The notes beneath the pieces were generated by a model. The model had not been told where the DNA came from. It worked only from the letters and a program-made list of their open reading frames with translations, and did not search any database. Made by a program: the position numbers and the translations under genes. Positions 7,727 through 15,547 of a stretch of DNA of 35,079 nucleotides are shown piece by piece. Location: contig JACCQI010000027.1 of NCBI GenBank assembly GCA_015709315.1, positions 1 to 35,079 of the forward strand, read 5' to 3'. The DNA is from Desulfovibrionaceae bacterium. GTDB lineage: Bacteria > Desulfobacterota > Desulfovibrionia > Desulfovibrionales > Desulfovibrionaceae. Position 1 is the stretch's first letter. Each line of letters opens with the position of its first letter.

Positions 7727-8101
7727 TTACAGCAGAATTCGATAGTCCATATTCAGGACTTCCGCCAACCGTTTGGCGACTTCCTTGCCTATGGGGCGTT
7801 TGCGGTTTTCCATTTCGGAGATGTGGTGTGGCTTGAGGCCCGCTTTTTCGGCAAGCTGGGCTTGCGTCAAATCCTCCCGCACGCGTGCCCCGCGCAGAAG
7901 CTTTCCGGGGTGCCTGTCGGGAAACACCTCTTCCACGGAAAAGAGTTCTTCGCCCTCGTCGTTCAGTTCGCGCACCTCGTGTCCGGCAAGGCGCAGAAAA
8001 CTCTTGATGGCTTCGGCGATCTTGCCAGCCTGCTTGACCGGGACGCGGATGCATATCTCAGCGTATCTTCCCGTAGTCTGCTTTTTCGTGAGTTCCAACA
8101 T
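7727..8101 (-). CDS. HigA-like XRE-family antitoxin
   Basis: 124 residues. GGAG lies seven bases before the ATG at 8101, inside the end of the toxin gene. The C-terminal half is a clear helix-turn-helix of the XRE type (RGARVREDLTQAQLAEKAGL then ISEMENRKRPIGKEVAKRLAEVL). The N-terminal half (about 1-65) is a separate small domain that probably binds the toxin. Gene order, toxin first, is that of higBA-type modules. The protein should repress its own operon at the inverted repeats at 8367-8421. Confidence 0.82.
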   Translation of the reverse strand: MLELTKKQTTGRYAEICIRVPVKQAGKIAEAIKSFLRLAGHEVRELNDEGEELFSVEEVFPDRHPGKLLRGARVREDLTQAQLAEKAGLKPHHISEMENRKRPIGKEVAKRLAEVLNMDYRILL

Positions 8102-8354
8102 ATCGAATCTCCACCAGTTGTATGGCTTTGTCCGTCAACTTCCACACCGCCACATATCGGGGTTTTTCCTTGTTCAAATGACAGTGATGGTAGTCGGGTT
8201 TCCCTTTCAATTTTCCGTAGTTGGGCCAGGCCGGGACAATAGGGCCGCTTTGTTCTATGTCAGCGACCAAGAAATCAAGCGCGTCCTGGAACCGTTCCGG
8301 CAATTTTTCTTTTTGCTTCTTGGCTTTGCCGGTGAACTTTACTGTCCAGTTCAT
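8058..8354 (-). CDS. HigB/RelE-like toxin
   Basis: 98 residues from the ATG at 8354, preceded by GGTGA. The pattern fits the RelE/HigB fold: basic N-terminal helix (GKAKKQKEKLPERFQDAL), a middle with GKLKGKPDYHHCHL, then PRYVAVWKL and a final strand (QLVEIRYVGTHEKADY). Such toxins cleave mRNA, usually on the ribosome. The His-Cys-His and the final Tyr are candidate active-site residues. Its end overlaps the antitoxin gene by 44 bases, so the two are translationally coupled. Probably stabilises the element. Confidence 0.8.
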   Translation of the reverse strand: MNWTVKFTGKAKKQKEKLPERFQDALDFLVADIEQSGPIVPAWPNYGKLKGKPDYHHCHLNKEKPRYVAVWKLTDKAIQLVEIRYVGTHEKADYGKIR

Positions 8355-8366
8355 ATCTTCACCTTG

Positions 8367-8421
8367 TACCAATAATTGGTATATTGTCAACCTTTACTAC
8401 CAAAATCTGATCCTATTGGTA
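8367..8421. promoter_or_regulatory. Inverted-repeat operator of the toxin-antitoxin operon
   Basis: A perfect palindrome TACCAATAATTGGTA (8367-8381) lies 12 bases upstream of the toxin ATG. A second, wider pair of the same half-site (TACCAA 8398-8403, ATTGGTA 8415-8421) lies just beyond. A TTGACA on the minus strand (8389-8384) falls between them. Four TACCAA-type half-sites next to an HTH antitoxin gene suggest an autoregulatory operator. Confidence 0.65.
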
Positions 8422-9672
8422 ACGAATCGAAGAATCGTCCGTTCTCTCTGTGACATAAGCCTCACTTCGCTCTTCCCTTTGCTGGGAAAATTCCATGGCC
8501 TCAATCCCTTTACGCAAATCTTCGTCAGCGACCTTGGCGTATCGGGTCGTCATGACCGGAGTTGAGTGGCCCAGGAATCGCTGAGTCAAATACAGATCCT
8601 TGTTGGCGCGGTAGTAGCGTGTCCCTGCGGTATGCCTCAGGCTATGAAAGCTGAACTTCATCTTGGGGTCGTCCACATCCTCATTGAGTTTGACGTCAGC
8701 AACGGCCCGCTTGAACAAACTCGGCACTTGCAGGTGGCGTTCACCTTTCACGTTCGGGAAGACGAGCTTGTTGGGCTTACCCACATCAAAGGTTGAAAAC
8801 AGGCTCTTCAGGCGTTGCGTCATCGGAACGGAGCGATCTCTCGCCGTCTTGGTGTTCACCACCAGGATGATGCCGTCTGCCAGATCGACATTCCCCCACC
8901 TGAGGGAGGCGATTTCACCGAACCGCATGCCGGTATCAATCGCAACGAGTGTCATATGGTACGTCTGTTCGCTCCGTTTCTGGATGGCATCCAGCAAGTC
9001 CTTCTCCTCATCAGATGTCAGAACGCGCATCCGTTCGTTATCCACCTTGGGTAGACGGAACGAACTAGCCTTGGTCGGACACTCCCTGTCAGTCAGGCCG
9101 TGATCCTTGGCTGCATTCCAAATCATGGTGAAATTACGCATGGCATATTGGACAGAACGAGGAGCGCGCTTGGCGTTAAGCATGTTCATTTTGATGCGCT
9201 GCACGTGCGCCAATTCAAGTTCGCAAATCGGGGTGTCGCCGACCACGGGCTTGATCCAGCATTTCATGTGGCTGACTGCTTTGTCCGTGGTGGTGGATTT
9301 CCAGCGAACAGCGGCTTCAGGGAGGAAATACTCCTCAAAAAACTGTGGCATGGAAATCCTGCGGGCGTTTTCAGCCTCCAGGGCGATGCGTCTCTGCTCC
9401 TTTTCGTGCAGATGCATCTCCCGGACCTCTTTCATTGTACACGGTCCAAAGCCGCGACTCTGATTCTCCTTGAGCTTTTTGAGCTCTTCGAAGCACTTCC
9501 CCGGTGTCCAGCCATCCGATGCCCAACCAAGGGCTTCGTTGTAGGTCTTGCCCAGCCACCAGTATTGCAGTGCGTAGTATCTATCCGGTACGGCCCCATG
9601 CTTGCGCGTGGGGTGTTCCCGATATCTGACGCCGCCTTTTCCGTCGGCGTTTTTGAGTGGTTTCCATTTCAT
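8413..9672 (-). CDS. Tyrosine recombinase (integrase)
   Basis: 419 residues. The ATG at 9672 is chosen because AGGA lies six bases before it. The N-terminal third has an arm/SAM-like DNA-binding region. The catalytic domain shows the tyrosine-recombinase residues in order: Arg in TGMRFGEI, Lys in the NTKTARDRSVPM hairpin, HSLRH, and LGHSTPVMTTRYAK with the nucleophile tyrosine. Length is normal for island integrases. It lies at the right end of the element, next to the tRNA-Phe attachment site and reading away from it. It should catalyse integration and, with a directionality factor not seen here, excision. Confidence 0.93.
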   Translation of the reverse strand: MKWKPLKNADGKGGVRYREHPTRKHGAVPDRYYALQYWWLGKTYNEALGWASDGWTPGKCFEELKKLKENQSRGFGPCTMKEVREMHLHEKEQRRIALEAENARRISMPQFFEEYFLPEAAVRWKSTTTDKAVSHMKCWIKPVVGDTPICELELAHVQRIKMNMLNAKRAPRSVQYAMRNFTMIWNAAKDHGLTDRECPTKASSFRLPKVDNERMRVLTSDEEKDLLDAIQKRSEQTYHMTLVAIDTGMRFGEIASLRWGNVDLADGIILVVNTKTARDRSVPMTQRLKSLFSTFDVGKPNKLVFPNVKGERHLQVPSLFKRAVADVKLNEDVDDPKMKFSFHSLRHTAGTRYYRANKDLYLTQRFLGHSTPVMTTRYAKVADEDLRKGIEAMEFSQQREERSEAYVTERTDDSSIRYQ

Positions 9673-9857
9673 ACTCATTCCTGTGACTCCCAAAGAATGT
9701 ACTGGTCCTGTACTAGAATTTGCCAAGACAGGACGGGATAATTCGTGCCGCCCTGTGATGCTAAAAACTAGCACAAAAACCTTGTGAGTCAAGGTGATAG
9801 AGATAAAAAGTGCGACTTTGGACGACTTGGGACAAATCGGGAAATCCACAAATAATC
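9673..9857. promoter_or_regulatory. Integrase promoter and attachment-site arm region
   Basis: No gene. On the minus strand TTGACT (9791-9786) and TAGTTT (9769-9764) lie 16 bases apart, a candidate integrase promoter. The short inverted repeat CACAA...TTGTG falls in that spacer. Partly repeated GACTTGGGA/CAAATCGGGA strings near 9819-9841 could be integrase arm sites. All inferred. Confidence 0.35.
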
Positions 9858-9904
9858 GACTGAAAATCCCCGTGTCGGCAGTTCAATTCTGTCCCCGAGC
9901 ACCA
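9858..9904 (+). tRNA. 3' half of tRNA-Phe (GAA) at the element junction (att)
   Basis: The piece runs from the anticodon loop CTGAAAA through the anticodon 3' stem TCCCC, variable loop GTGTC, T stem-loop GGCAG-TTCAATT-CTGTC, acceptor strand CCCGAGC and ACCA. Upstream sequence cannot form the anticodon 5' stem, and there is no D arm or GCTCGGG acceptor strand, so the 5' half is missing. It is the attachment-site copy left at the right end of the element. A native-looking terminator follows at once. Confidence 0.85.
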
Positions 9905-9914
9905 TCTGGAAACA

Positions 9915-9948
9915 AAGGCTTTTACCTGAACGGGTGAAGGCCTTTTTT
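9915..9948 (+). terminator. tRNA-Phe terminator
   Basis: A 12-13-pair stem with several G-U pairs (9915-9927 with 9932-9944, loop GAAC) followed by six T residues, starting 11 bases after the tRNA CCA end. Confidence 0.75.
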
Positions 9949-10030
9949 CGTGGGCGGGTATACATAGGGTAAACGCTCGCCGTTTTTCCTCCCGCATCAA
10001 CGGCTTGTTGCCGTGCCGTGTAGGTCTCAT
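9949..10030. other. Short stretch with nothing recognised
   Basis: Between the tRNA terminator and the remnant at 10031-10504 I see no gene, repeat or site that I can support. Confidence 0.4.
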
Positions 10031-10504
10031 CTACTCACAAACCCGCGATCCTCGCAACCGCTTCGATTTCTTCTGGCTGGTCGTCGCGCCGTTCGCTTTC
10101 ACTCTGAACAACAAGCAGGACAGTCGTGTGACTTCCCTCCCTTCCCCTAAAAAAACAAAACGCCCAAAATCGTCCGACTTCTGTAGGACTTCTGCATCTT
10201 CGCGACGATTGCACCGGGCGCCCTTGCGCACACTCCATTCTCGAAAGTGACCCTTCCAAAATTCTCCCACGACATGCGGCCTGTCGCCGGCACGGAAAAA
10301 AACCCGGAGGGGGGAGTCGGACCACTTGATCTTCGGCACCACGTGAAACATCTCCTCGAAGGCATCCGTCATGGCCTGCACAAGCAAGGCTTCATATCGC
10401 TTCTGGACGATGAAGCCGTCATGGATCGGCAGTGCCTCGGCGCATCGAGGATTCAAGCCGACACTGGAAACGATAGAAACGGTGTTGTCTGCCGTCGAGG
10501 CCAT
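10031..10504 (-). pseudogene. Truncated remnant, HDGFIV-motif protein
   Basis: An open frame of 157 codons in which only the first half looks protein-like: residues about 17-60 contain LPIHDGFIVQKRYEALLVQAM followed by an amphipathic helix and VVPKI. A histidine-aspartate (S/G)-F-I-V strand followed by a helix of this type is seen in C-terminal parts of some phage or plasmid replication-type proteins, as I recall. A stop codon lies two codons upstream of the ATG, and the segment has no recognisable N-terminal domain. The second half is basic and of low quality. I read it as the C-terminal fossil of a longer gene, cut by the insertion of the restriction genes. Confidence 0.4.
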
Positions 10505-10589
10505 GGTTTATCGAGGATATGTATTGCCCTCAGCGGCAGATCAAGTAAAAAAAAGTCATCCCGTCAAGGCAGAAAATCGAGAAAAAAGG

Positions 10590-11000
10590 TTGAACAAAAA
10601 AAAGGTCACGGCAGAACGAAGCCGCATCATGTCCCGAGTCGGCGGCAAGGACACCAAGCCCGAACTCCGTGTCCGCAAGCTCCTTCACGCCCTTGGCTAT
10701 CGCTTTCGCCTGCACCGCAAAGACCTTCCCGGCACCCCCGACATCGTGCTTCCCCGCTGGAAGTCCGTGATCTTCGTCCACGGCTGTTTCTGGCATGTGC
10801 ATCCGGGCTGCAAGCGGGCGACCACGCCCAAAACCAACGTCGAATTCTGGGACAAGAAGCTCAAGGGGAATATCGCTCGAGACGCCAAGAGCATTGAACA
10901 ACTCCGGGAGCTTGGGTACAGGTGTCTGGTGATCTGGGAATGCGAGACCAAGAACCTTGACGAACTGGCGGACAGGCTGACGGCCTTCCTGCCTCGATAA
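10590..11000 (+). CDS. vsr: Vsr-type very short patch repair endonuclease
   Basis: 136 residues if it starts at the TTG at 10590. An upstream ATG at 10503 in frame is possible, but adds residues unlike the family. Vsr residues are present: RSRIMSRV near the start, Glu25 in DTKPE, LPGTPDIVLP with Asp51, FVHGCFWH (62-69) with the two catalytic-region histidines, EFW, and ARD with Asp98. Cys66, His71, Cys74 and Cys118 fit the structural zinc site. Vsr nicks beside T:G mismatches that arise when 5-methylcytosine deaminates. The neighbouring cytosine methyltransferase explains its presence: it repairs the mutations that enzyme causes. The HNH gene follows 12 bases downstream. Confidence 0.88.
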   Translation: MNKKKVTAERSRIMSRVGGKDTKPELRVRKLLHALGYRFRLHRKDLPGTPDIVLPRWKSVIFVHGCFWHVHPGCKRATTPKTNVEFWDKKLKGNIARDAKSIEQLRELGYRCLVIWECETKNLDELADRLTAFLPR

Positions 11001-11012
11001 GGCGACATCCAT

Positions 11013-11954
11013 ATGGCAAGACGATCCTCCATCGGTGACCCCGAAGCACTGCGCGCCTCGTTGGTCGAGCTTCTGACCGACTTCGAGAACCATCTCAACA
11101 GCAGCGATCTCCGCCAGCAGGTGCGGGAACTCATTCCGGCCAACCACCTCCTCCGCGACCTCGGCAGTTCTCTCCTGCGCGACGAGTCGGCAAAGGCGGC
11201 ACGAGACCGCATTCTCCGCTACCTGCTCAAATATGTCGGCGTGGTCGTCGACGGAGAGGAACTCATGGTCATCGGCGGAATCAGCGAGTACGCCCGCCGC
11301 ATCCGGGAACTCCGTGTCGAACACGGCTGGAAGGTCGTCACAGGCTACACGGTCAACGACATGAAGGACGACGAGGAGAACGGCTTCGGGGAGGAACTCG
11401 ACGCCATGAAGCCGGACGACTACCTGCTTCTTTCCGACGAACAGGATCGCGATGCCGCCTACCGCTGGAATGTGGCCAACGAGATTCGCAAGGAAAAGGA
11501 CTTGTCCGTCCGAGACAAGATTCTCAAATTCTTCCGCAGCAACGTCGGCAAGGAAGTTTCCGGTGAGGAGCTTCGGTACGTAGCCGACAACAAAAGCGAG
11601 TGGGCGCGACGCACCCGCGAGCTACGCACCGAATACGGCTGGCCCATCATGACCCAGAGCACCGGCATGCCCGATCTCCCAGTGAGCATGTACGTGCTGG
11701 TCGAGGACCGGCAGGCTCCCGAGCATGACCGAGTTGTCAAGGATGCGGTTCGCCGTGAGGTGTACATGCGGGACGGCCACACGTGCCGAGACTGCGGGTG
11801 GAATCACGACCTCTGGAATCCTTCCGACCCGAGGCATCTGGAAGCGCACCACATGAAGCATCATGCTGACGGTGGCGAGAACACGGTGGAGAATCTGATC
11901 ACCCTCTGCAACATCTGCCACGACAAGCGGCACAGCAAGGGCGAAAAGGACTAG
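11013..11954 (+). CDS. HNH endonuclease, probable type II restriction enzyme
   Basis: 313 residues, 12 bases after vsr. A helical N-terminal domain (about 10-60) is followed by two copies of one module: RDRILRYLLKYVG...GEEL...ARRIRELRVEHGW (64-107) and RDKILKFFRSNVG...GEEL...ARRTRELRTEYGW (167-211). Each looks like a winged helix that could read DNA. The C-terminal HNH domain has Cys258/Cys261, AHH (279-281 region), Asn294-type N and Cys299/Cys302 followed by His303 and His307, so nuclease and zinc residues are present. Convergent with the cytosine methyltransferase, sharing the four bases CTAG at both stop codons. Restriction partner of that enzyme by context; recognition site unknown. Confidence 0.8.
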   Translation: MARRSSIGDPEALRASLVELLTDFENHLNSSDLRQQVRELIPANHLLRDLGSSLLRDESAKAARDRILRYLLKYVGVVVDGEELMVIGGISEYARRIRELRVEHGWKVVTGYTVNDMKDDEENGFGEELDAMKPDDYLLLSDEQDRDAAYRWNVANEIRKEKDLSVRDKILKFFRSNVGKEVSGEELRYVADNKSEWARRTRELRTEYGWPIMTQSTGMPDLPVSMYVLVEDRQAPEHDRVVKDAVRREVYMRDGHTCRDCGWNHDLWNPSDPRHLEAHHMKHHADGGENTVENLITLCNICHDKRHSKGEKD

Positions 11955-13033
11955 GCGGCCTTTCTGGCCCTCATGTCGAGGACGTCGGCAGCGGCTCTCG
12001 CCACGGCGGCGGCCATGTCCGGGGGGACGGCATTGCCGATCTGACGGGCTACCTCGATTTTCGTCCCGGTGAAGATGAAGTGGTCGGGAAAGCCCATCAG
12101 CCTTGCAGCCTCCCGGTGAGTAATGGGGCGATGCTGTTCCGGGTGCAGATACCGCCCCTTTTCCGGCTTGAAGAATTCCGTCCTGATGGTCACTGACGGA
12201 CGATCCCACCACAAACGGCCGAAGAGGTCCGTACCGCCCGAGGTCTTTCTGATCCAACAGGGAGGCGTGATCTCGGGAGCATTGCGTTGCAGGTCGAACC
12301 TGTTGCCGCCCGGAGGAACGGCCTTGTACCGCTTCAGGCTCTTCGGCGTCGGATTGCGGCGGAAGTGCAGGTTGAGCGGTGCCGGGACATCCCTGATCTC
12401 GAACTCCTCCGGTGCCGGAAGGTCGGAGATCATGTCGGCAACGGTACGCCACCGAGGCAGTCCCGTCCGCTCCGGTTCCGAGGAGTGCGTCGGTTTCGGG
12501 GGAAAGGATACGACTTCGACTTCCGACATCTTCCACCCCACGATGAACGCCCTCTTCCGGGTCTGGGGAGCTCCGTAGTCGGCTGCATTGAGAAGGGCCG
12601 AGGTCGTCTTGAAACCGAGCTTTTCGGCTCGCTTCACGATCTCCTTCTTTTCGTCCGCCTTGAGCAGCCCCTGCACGTTCTCGATTACGAAGACACGCGC
12701 GCCGGACATGGCGACGATGTCCATGTACGGCTCCCACAAGGCTCGACGATGATCCCCTTTGCGCTTCTTGTTGAGCAGGCTGAACCCCTGACAGGGAGGC
12801 CCGCCGATGACGATATCGGCTTCGGGGACTTGTCCGACCAGCCCGCCCGACGCCCAATTCTCGATGTCGTCGCACACGGCATGGCTGCCGAAGTTGGCGA
12901 TGTAGCTGTCGACGGCCGCCTGATCGTTGTCCAGCGCAAAGACGGACTCGAACCTCCCGCAGTAATCGGGATGAACGAACCCCAGTGTCATGCCTCCGCA
13001 ACCGGAGAAGAGATCGATCAGTTTGTGTTTCAT
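11951..13033 (-). CDS. DNA (cytosine-5) methyltransferase
   Basis: 360 residues with all key m5C methyltransferase motifs in order: I (DLFSGCGGMTLGF, 7-19, SAM binding), IV (GGPPCQGFS with the catalytic Cys), VI (ENVQG), VIII (QTRKRAFIVG) and X (QIGNAVPP). The target-recognition region lies between VIII and IX and includes WWDRPSVTIRTEFF just before the C-terminal lobe. It should protect host sites against the HNH enzyme. There is no strong Shine-Dalgarno before the ATG. Its promoter must lie in the decayed recombinase sequence upstream, which suggests the restriction genes were inserted into an older island. Confidence 0.92.
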   Translation of the reverse strand: MKHKLIDLFSGCGGMTLGFVHPDYCGRFESVFALDNDQAAVDSYIANFGSHAVCDDIENWASGGLVGQVPEADIVIGGPPCQGFSLLNKKRKGDHRRALWEPYMDIVAMSGARVFVIENVQGLLKADEKKEIVKRAEKLGFKTTSALLNAADYGAPQTRKRAFIVGWKMSEVEVVSFPPKPTHSSEPERTGLPRWRTVADMISDLPAPEEFEIRDVPAPLNLHFRRNPTPKSLKRYKAVPPGGNRFDLQRNAPEITPPCWIRKTSGGTDLFGRLWWDRPSVTIRTEFFKPEKGRYLHPEQHRPITHREAARLMGFPDHFIFTGTKIEVARQIGNAVPPDMAAAVARAAADVLDMRARKAA

Positions 13034-13059
13034 GGTGATGTCTTGAATTTCTCCAGACT

Positions 13060-13509
13060 CTAGCAGAAGGGATGCAGTCGCTCAAGAACGTTCTCGATCC
13101 GGGGATATCCGGCAACTGCCTGAAAACACACTCTACGTCGCTGCCATCCCTCTTCTGACCGAATCATCGGCAAGATGCGGCTGCCGTTGGTCGAGTGGAA
13201 GACAAGACTCGACCGCGTCTGTCTTTCGGTTCGGTCCTCGGCAAGGATGCTCTTCATCAGGTCGTTCATGGGCAGGTATTGATATCGTCCCTTGGACATG
13301 CTCTTGATTTCGAACCGGATGACCTCATTCTCATAGTCCATATCCGACCACGTCGGATTGAACGCTTCGCCTGTTCGTTTTTCCGTGGCTGGGCAGAACC
13401 GGAAAGCAAGGGCAACCATGCGGTTTTTCCATGTGCCCGGAACGGGCATGAGGCGGTCCGACTCCGCGTCGGAGAGAGGAATGGTCACTTGGTTGTCGTA
13501 CCGGGGCAT
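13060..13509 (-). pseudogene. Decayed tyrosine recombinase remnant
   Basis: 149 codons. Residues about 30-110 fit the start of an integrase catalytic domain: MVALAFRF then TGEAF where T-G-x-R-x-G-E is expected, W-S-D-M-D-Y-E-N-E-V-I, a K-S-M-S-K-G-R hairpin, YLPMNDLMKSIL, and LVFHSTNG. The first catalytic arginine context is broken (CPATEKRTGEAF), and the HxxR...HxxxY part is absent; the reading drifts into unrelated sequence after about residue 115. There is no N-terminal arm domain. It is probably the fossil integrase of an earlier island that sat here before the restriction-modification genes. Confidence 0.55.
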
Positions 13510-13638
13510 GTCGAGGCGTGTCGCAGGATTGGGTCCTCGCGAGACCCCACGCCTAACGCACCCTAAAGCAAAAAACGTCTCCAGATTTTTCGCCCCCGCA
13601 TGGCACGGTGCAATTCAGCCCTAAAAATTGTTTCCTGT

Positions 13639-13668
13639 CTGGCAATGGGCCTCGACACGTGCTAGTGT
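13639..13668 (+). promoter_or_regulatory. Candidate promoter of the epimerase gene
   Basis: CTGGCA (13639-13644) and TAGTGT (13663-13668) are 18 bases apart; the -10 carries a TGC extension (GTGCTAG). The same GTGCTAG string is in the candidate promoter at 14641-14669. Confidence 0.35.
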
Positions 13669-13719
13669 GCGCTCATGCGCGGCAATCCGCGCGAATCGGA
13701 AAAAACAGAGGAAGATCGC

Positions 13720-14616
13720 TTGCGCGCCATAATCACAGGAGGAACCGGCTTCATCGGCCGGGCGCTGGTTGCCGAACTCAAGGAGCACGATTGGGAGATC
13801 GTGATCCTGTCGCGCAACCCCGGCAGGGTGGCGGAAGCATTCGGCGCGGGCGTCATCGGCATGCCGTGGGAAAACGGCTGGATCGACATGCTCGGGCCGG
13901 ATACCGTGGTGGTCAACCTGGCGGGCGAGAACATCGCGGGCCGCTGGACCTCCGGGCGCAAGAAACGCATCCTGGCCAGCCGCGTGGAGGCGGGCAAGGC
14001 GCTGGTCCGGGCCGCCAAGGCGACAGGGCAGGTTCCCCGCGCCCTGATTCAGGCGTCGGCCGCGGGGTACTACGGCCCGTGCGGCAACACCCCGTTGGAC
14101 GAATACGCGCCCAGCGGCACCGGCTTCCTGGCCGAGGTCTGCCGCCAGTGGGAGGCGTCCACGGCGGTCCTGGAATCCATGGGGGTGCGCCGCTGCACCA
14201 TTCGCACCGGCATGGTCCTGGGCCGGGGCGGGGCGCTCAAGCGGCTGGTGCCGCCGTTTCGGTTCTACCTGGGCGGCGCTCCGGGGTCCGGCTTCCAGGG
14301 CGTGTCCTGGATCCACCTGGCCGACGAGGTCGGGGCCATCCGCTTCCTCATGGAGAACGAGTCCGCCTCCGGTCCGTACAACCTGACCGCGCCCGGCCCG
14401 GTCAACTTCCGCAAGTTCGCCCATGTGCTGGGCACGGTTTTGGAACGTCCGTACAAGACCCCGGTGCCGGAGTTCTTCCTGCGTCTGTTTTTCGGCGAGA
14501 TGGCCGACGAGGTCCTGCTGTCCGGCCAGTTGGCCCTGCCCAAGCGGCTTTCCAAGGCGGGCTACCAGTTCCGCTTTCCCGACTTGGAGGAAGCCCTCCG
14601 CGACCTGCTGCGGTAA
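13720..14616 (+). CDS. TIGR01777-type NAD(P)-dependent epimerase
   Basis: 298 residues from a TTG start at 13720, chosen because AGAGGA lies seven bases upstream and the protein then begins at the Rossmann strand LRAIITGGTGFIG, as family members do. The ATG at 13675 would add 15 residues unlike the family and has no ribosome site. The NAD(P) glycine motif is GGTGFIG; ASAAGYYG carries the short-chain dehydrogenase tyrosine region; SWIHLADEVGAI and the C-terminal LLSGQLALPKRLSKAGYQFRFP are typical of the family. It belongs to the extended SDR superfamily. The substrate is not known for most members. First gene of the chromosomal part. Confidence 0.85.
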   Translation: MRAIITGGTGFIGRALVAELKEHDWEIVILSRNPGRVAEAFGAGVIGMPWENGWIDMLGPDTVVVNLAGENIAGRWTSGRKKRILASRVEAGKALVRAAKATGQVPRALIQASAAGYYGPCGNTPLDEYAPSGTGFLAEVCRQWEASTAVLESMGVRRCTIRTGMVLGRGGALKRLVPPFRFYLGGAPGSGFQGVSWIHLADEVGAIRFLMENESASGPYNLTAPGPVNFRKFAHVLGTVLERPYKTPVPEFFLRLFFGEMADEVLLSGQLALPKRLSKAGYQFRFPDLEEALRDLLR

Positions 14617-14640
14617 TCCCGCGCTCCGCACCCGCCCCCT

Positions 14641-14669
14641 TTGCCTTCTTGGCCGCCAAGTGCTAGGAG
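14641..14669 (+). promoter_or_regulatory. Candidate promoter of the YkgJ-like/heptose operon
   Basis: TTGCCT (14641-14646), 17 bases, TAGGAG (14664-14669) with an upstream TGC. About 70 bases before the YkgJ-like gene. Confidence 0.35.
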
Positions 14670-14738
14670 GACTCTCGCCGGCGGGCCTTCCGCCGTCCGA
14701 AAACCGCAAGGGGGCGCGAGCCGCCCCGGAGACCAACC

Positions 14739-15545
14739 ATGTACGACGACGAAACCAAGGAATTCCTCGACTCCCTGCCGGAGCTGGAGGAAGGCAGGAC
14801 ATATTGCTTCAAGTGCTATCCCGGCATCGAGTGTTTCAACGCCTGCTGTTCGGATCTGGACATGATCCTGACGCCCTACGACGTGCTGCGTATGCGGGCG
14901 GCGCTCGACATGAAGTCCATCGACTTTCTGCACGTCTACGCCACGGGCCATCACGCGCCGGACACCAATTTCCCGGTGTTCAAGTTCAAGATGACCGACA
15001 ACGCGGCCCGCTCCTGCGCCTTCGTCACCGACCAGGGATGCCGCATCTACGCCGACCGGCCCGGCGCGTGCCGCATGTACCCGCTCGGCCGGGCCACCCG
15101 GCCCGACGGCAACGGCGGCGTGCAGGAGCAGTTCTTCATCGTCCGCGAAGCCCATTGCAAGGGGTTCCTGGAGAAGGACGAATGGACCGGCGAGTCCTGG
15201 AAGCAGGACCAGGGGTTCAAGGAATACACCGCCTTCAACGACCGCTACATGAACATCTTGTCGCGCACCCGGCAGCTCGGCCGTCCCATTTCGGACAAGC
15301 TTGCCCAGATGGCCATTCTCGCCTTCTACAAGATCGACGAGTTCCAGGGGTTCATCGAGAAAATGCGCTTGTTCGAGCGCGTCGAGGTGGACGAAAAGCG
15401 GCAAAAGGCGATACTGGAAGACGAAAGCGTGGCCCTGTCGTTCGCCATGGACTGGTTCGAGCTGGTGCTCTTCCAGGATACCGGCAAGCTCAAGACCAGG
15501 AACGTGCCCCTGCGACGCAAGGGGACCCGGCCCGGAGGGGAATAA
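14739..15545 (+). CDS. YkgJ-family cysteine-cluster protein
   Basis: 268 residues. Cysteines lie in the pattern of the CxxCxxCC/YkgJ family: CFKCYPGIECFNACC (24-38 region), then CAFVTDQGCRIYADRPGACRMYP (about 94-116) and a later Cys in AHCKGF. In this family the cysteines are thought to bind a metal or Fe-S/zinc centre. The C-terminal half is helical (KLAQMAILAFYKIDEFQGF, then FAMDWFELVLFQ). Separated from the next gene by two bases, so probably co-transcribed with the heptose nucleotidyltransferase. No specific reaction is known to me. Confidence 0.8.
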   Translation: MYDDETKEFLDSLPELEEGRTYCFKCYPGIECFNACCSDLDMILTPYDVLRMRAALDMKSIDFLHVYATGHHAPDTNFPVFKFKMTDNAARSCAFVTDQGCRIYADRPGACRMYPLGRATRPDGNGGVQEQFFIVREAHCKGFLEKDEWTGESWKQDQGFKEYTAFNDRYMNILSRTRQLGRPISDKLAQMAILAFYKIDEFQGFIEKMRLFERVEVDEKRQKAILEDESVALSFAMDWFELVLFQDTGKLKTRNVPLRRKGTRPGGE

Positions 15546-15547
15546 GC

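Larger units (their letters stand above)
1..9904. mobile_element. Right part of an integrative element in tRNA-Phe
   Basis: The segment ends on the right in the 3' half of a tRNA-Phe gene (9858-9904) with no 5' half upstream. A tyrosine integrase gene lies next to that end, 185 bases inside it. The cargo is a recombination module, an AAA+/VWA operon, a lipoprotein gene and a toxin-antitoxin pair. Integration into a tRNA 3' end normally leaves an intact tRNA at one junction and a 3' fragment at the other; here the fragment is seen, so the intact tRNA-Phe should lie left of position 1. No conjugation or capsid genes are visible, so I cannot say whether it is an ICE, an IME or a phage-derived island. 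Confidence 0.8.

Noticed and set aside
13595-13625. T-arm-like string resembling the tRNA-Phe end, a possible second att site
   Set aside because: Only short scattered identity with 9881-9896 and no acceptor strand or CCA. It is too weak to call.
13675-13719. ATG at 13675 as start of the epimerase
   Set aside because: There is no Shine-Dalgarno before it, while AGAGGA stands seven bases before the TTG at 13720, where the family sequence begins.
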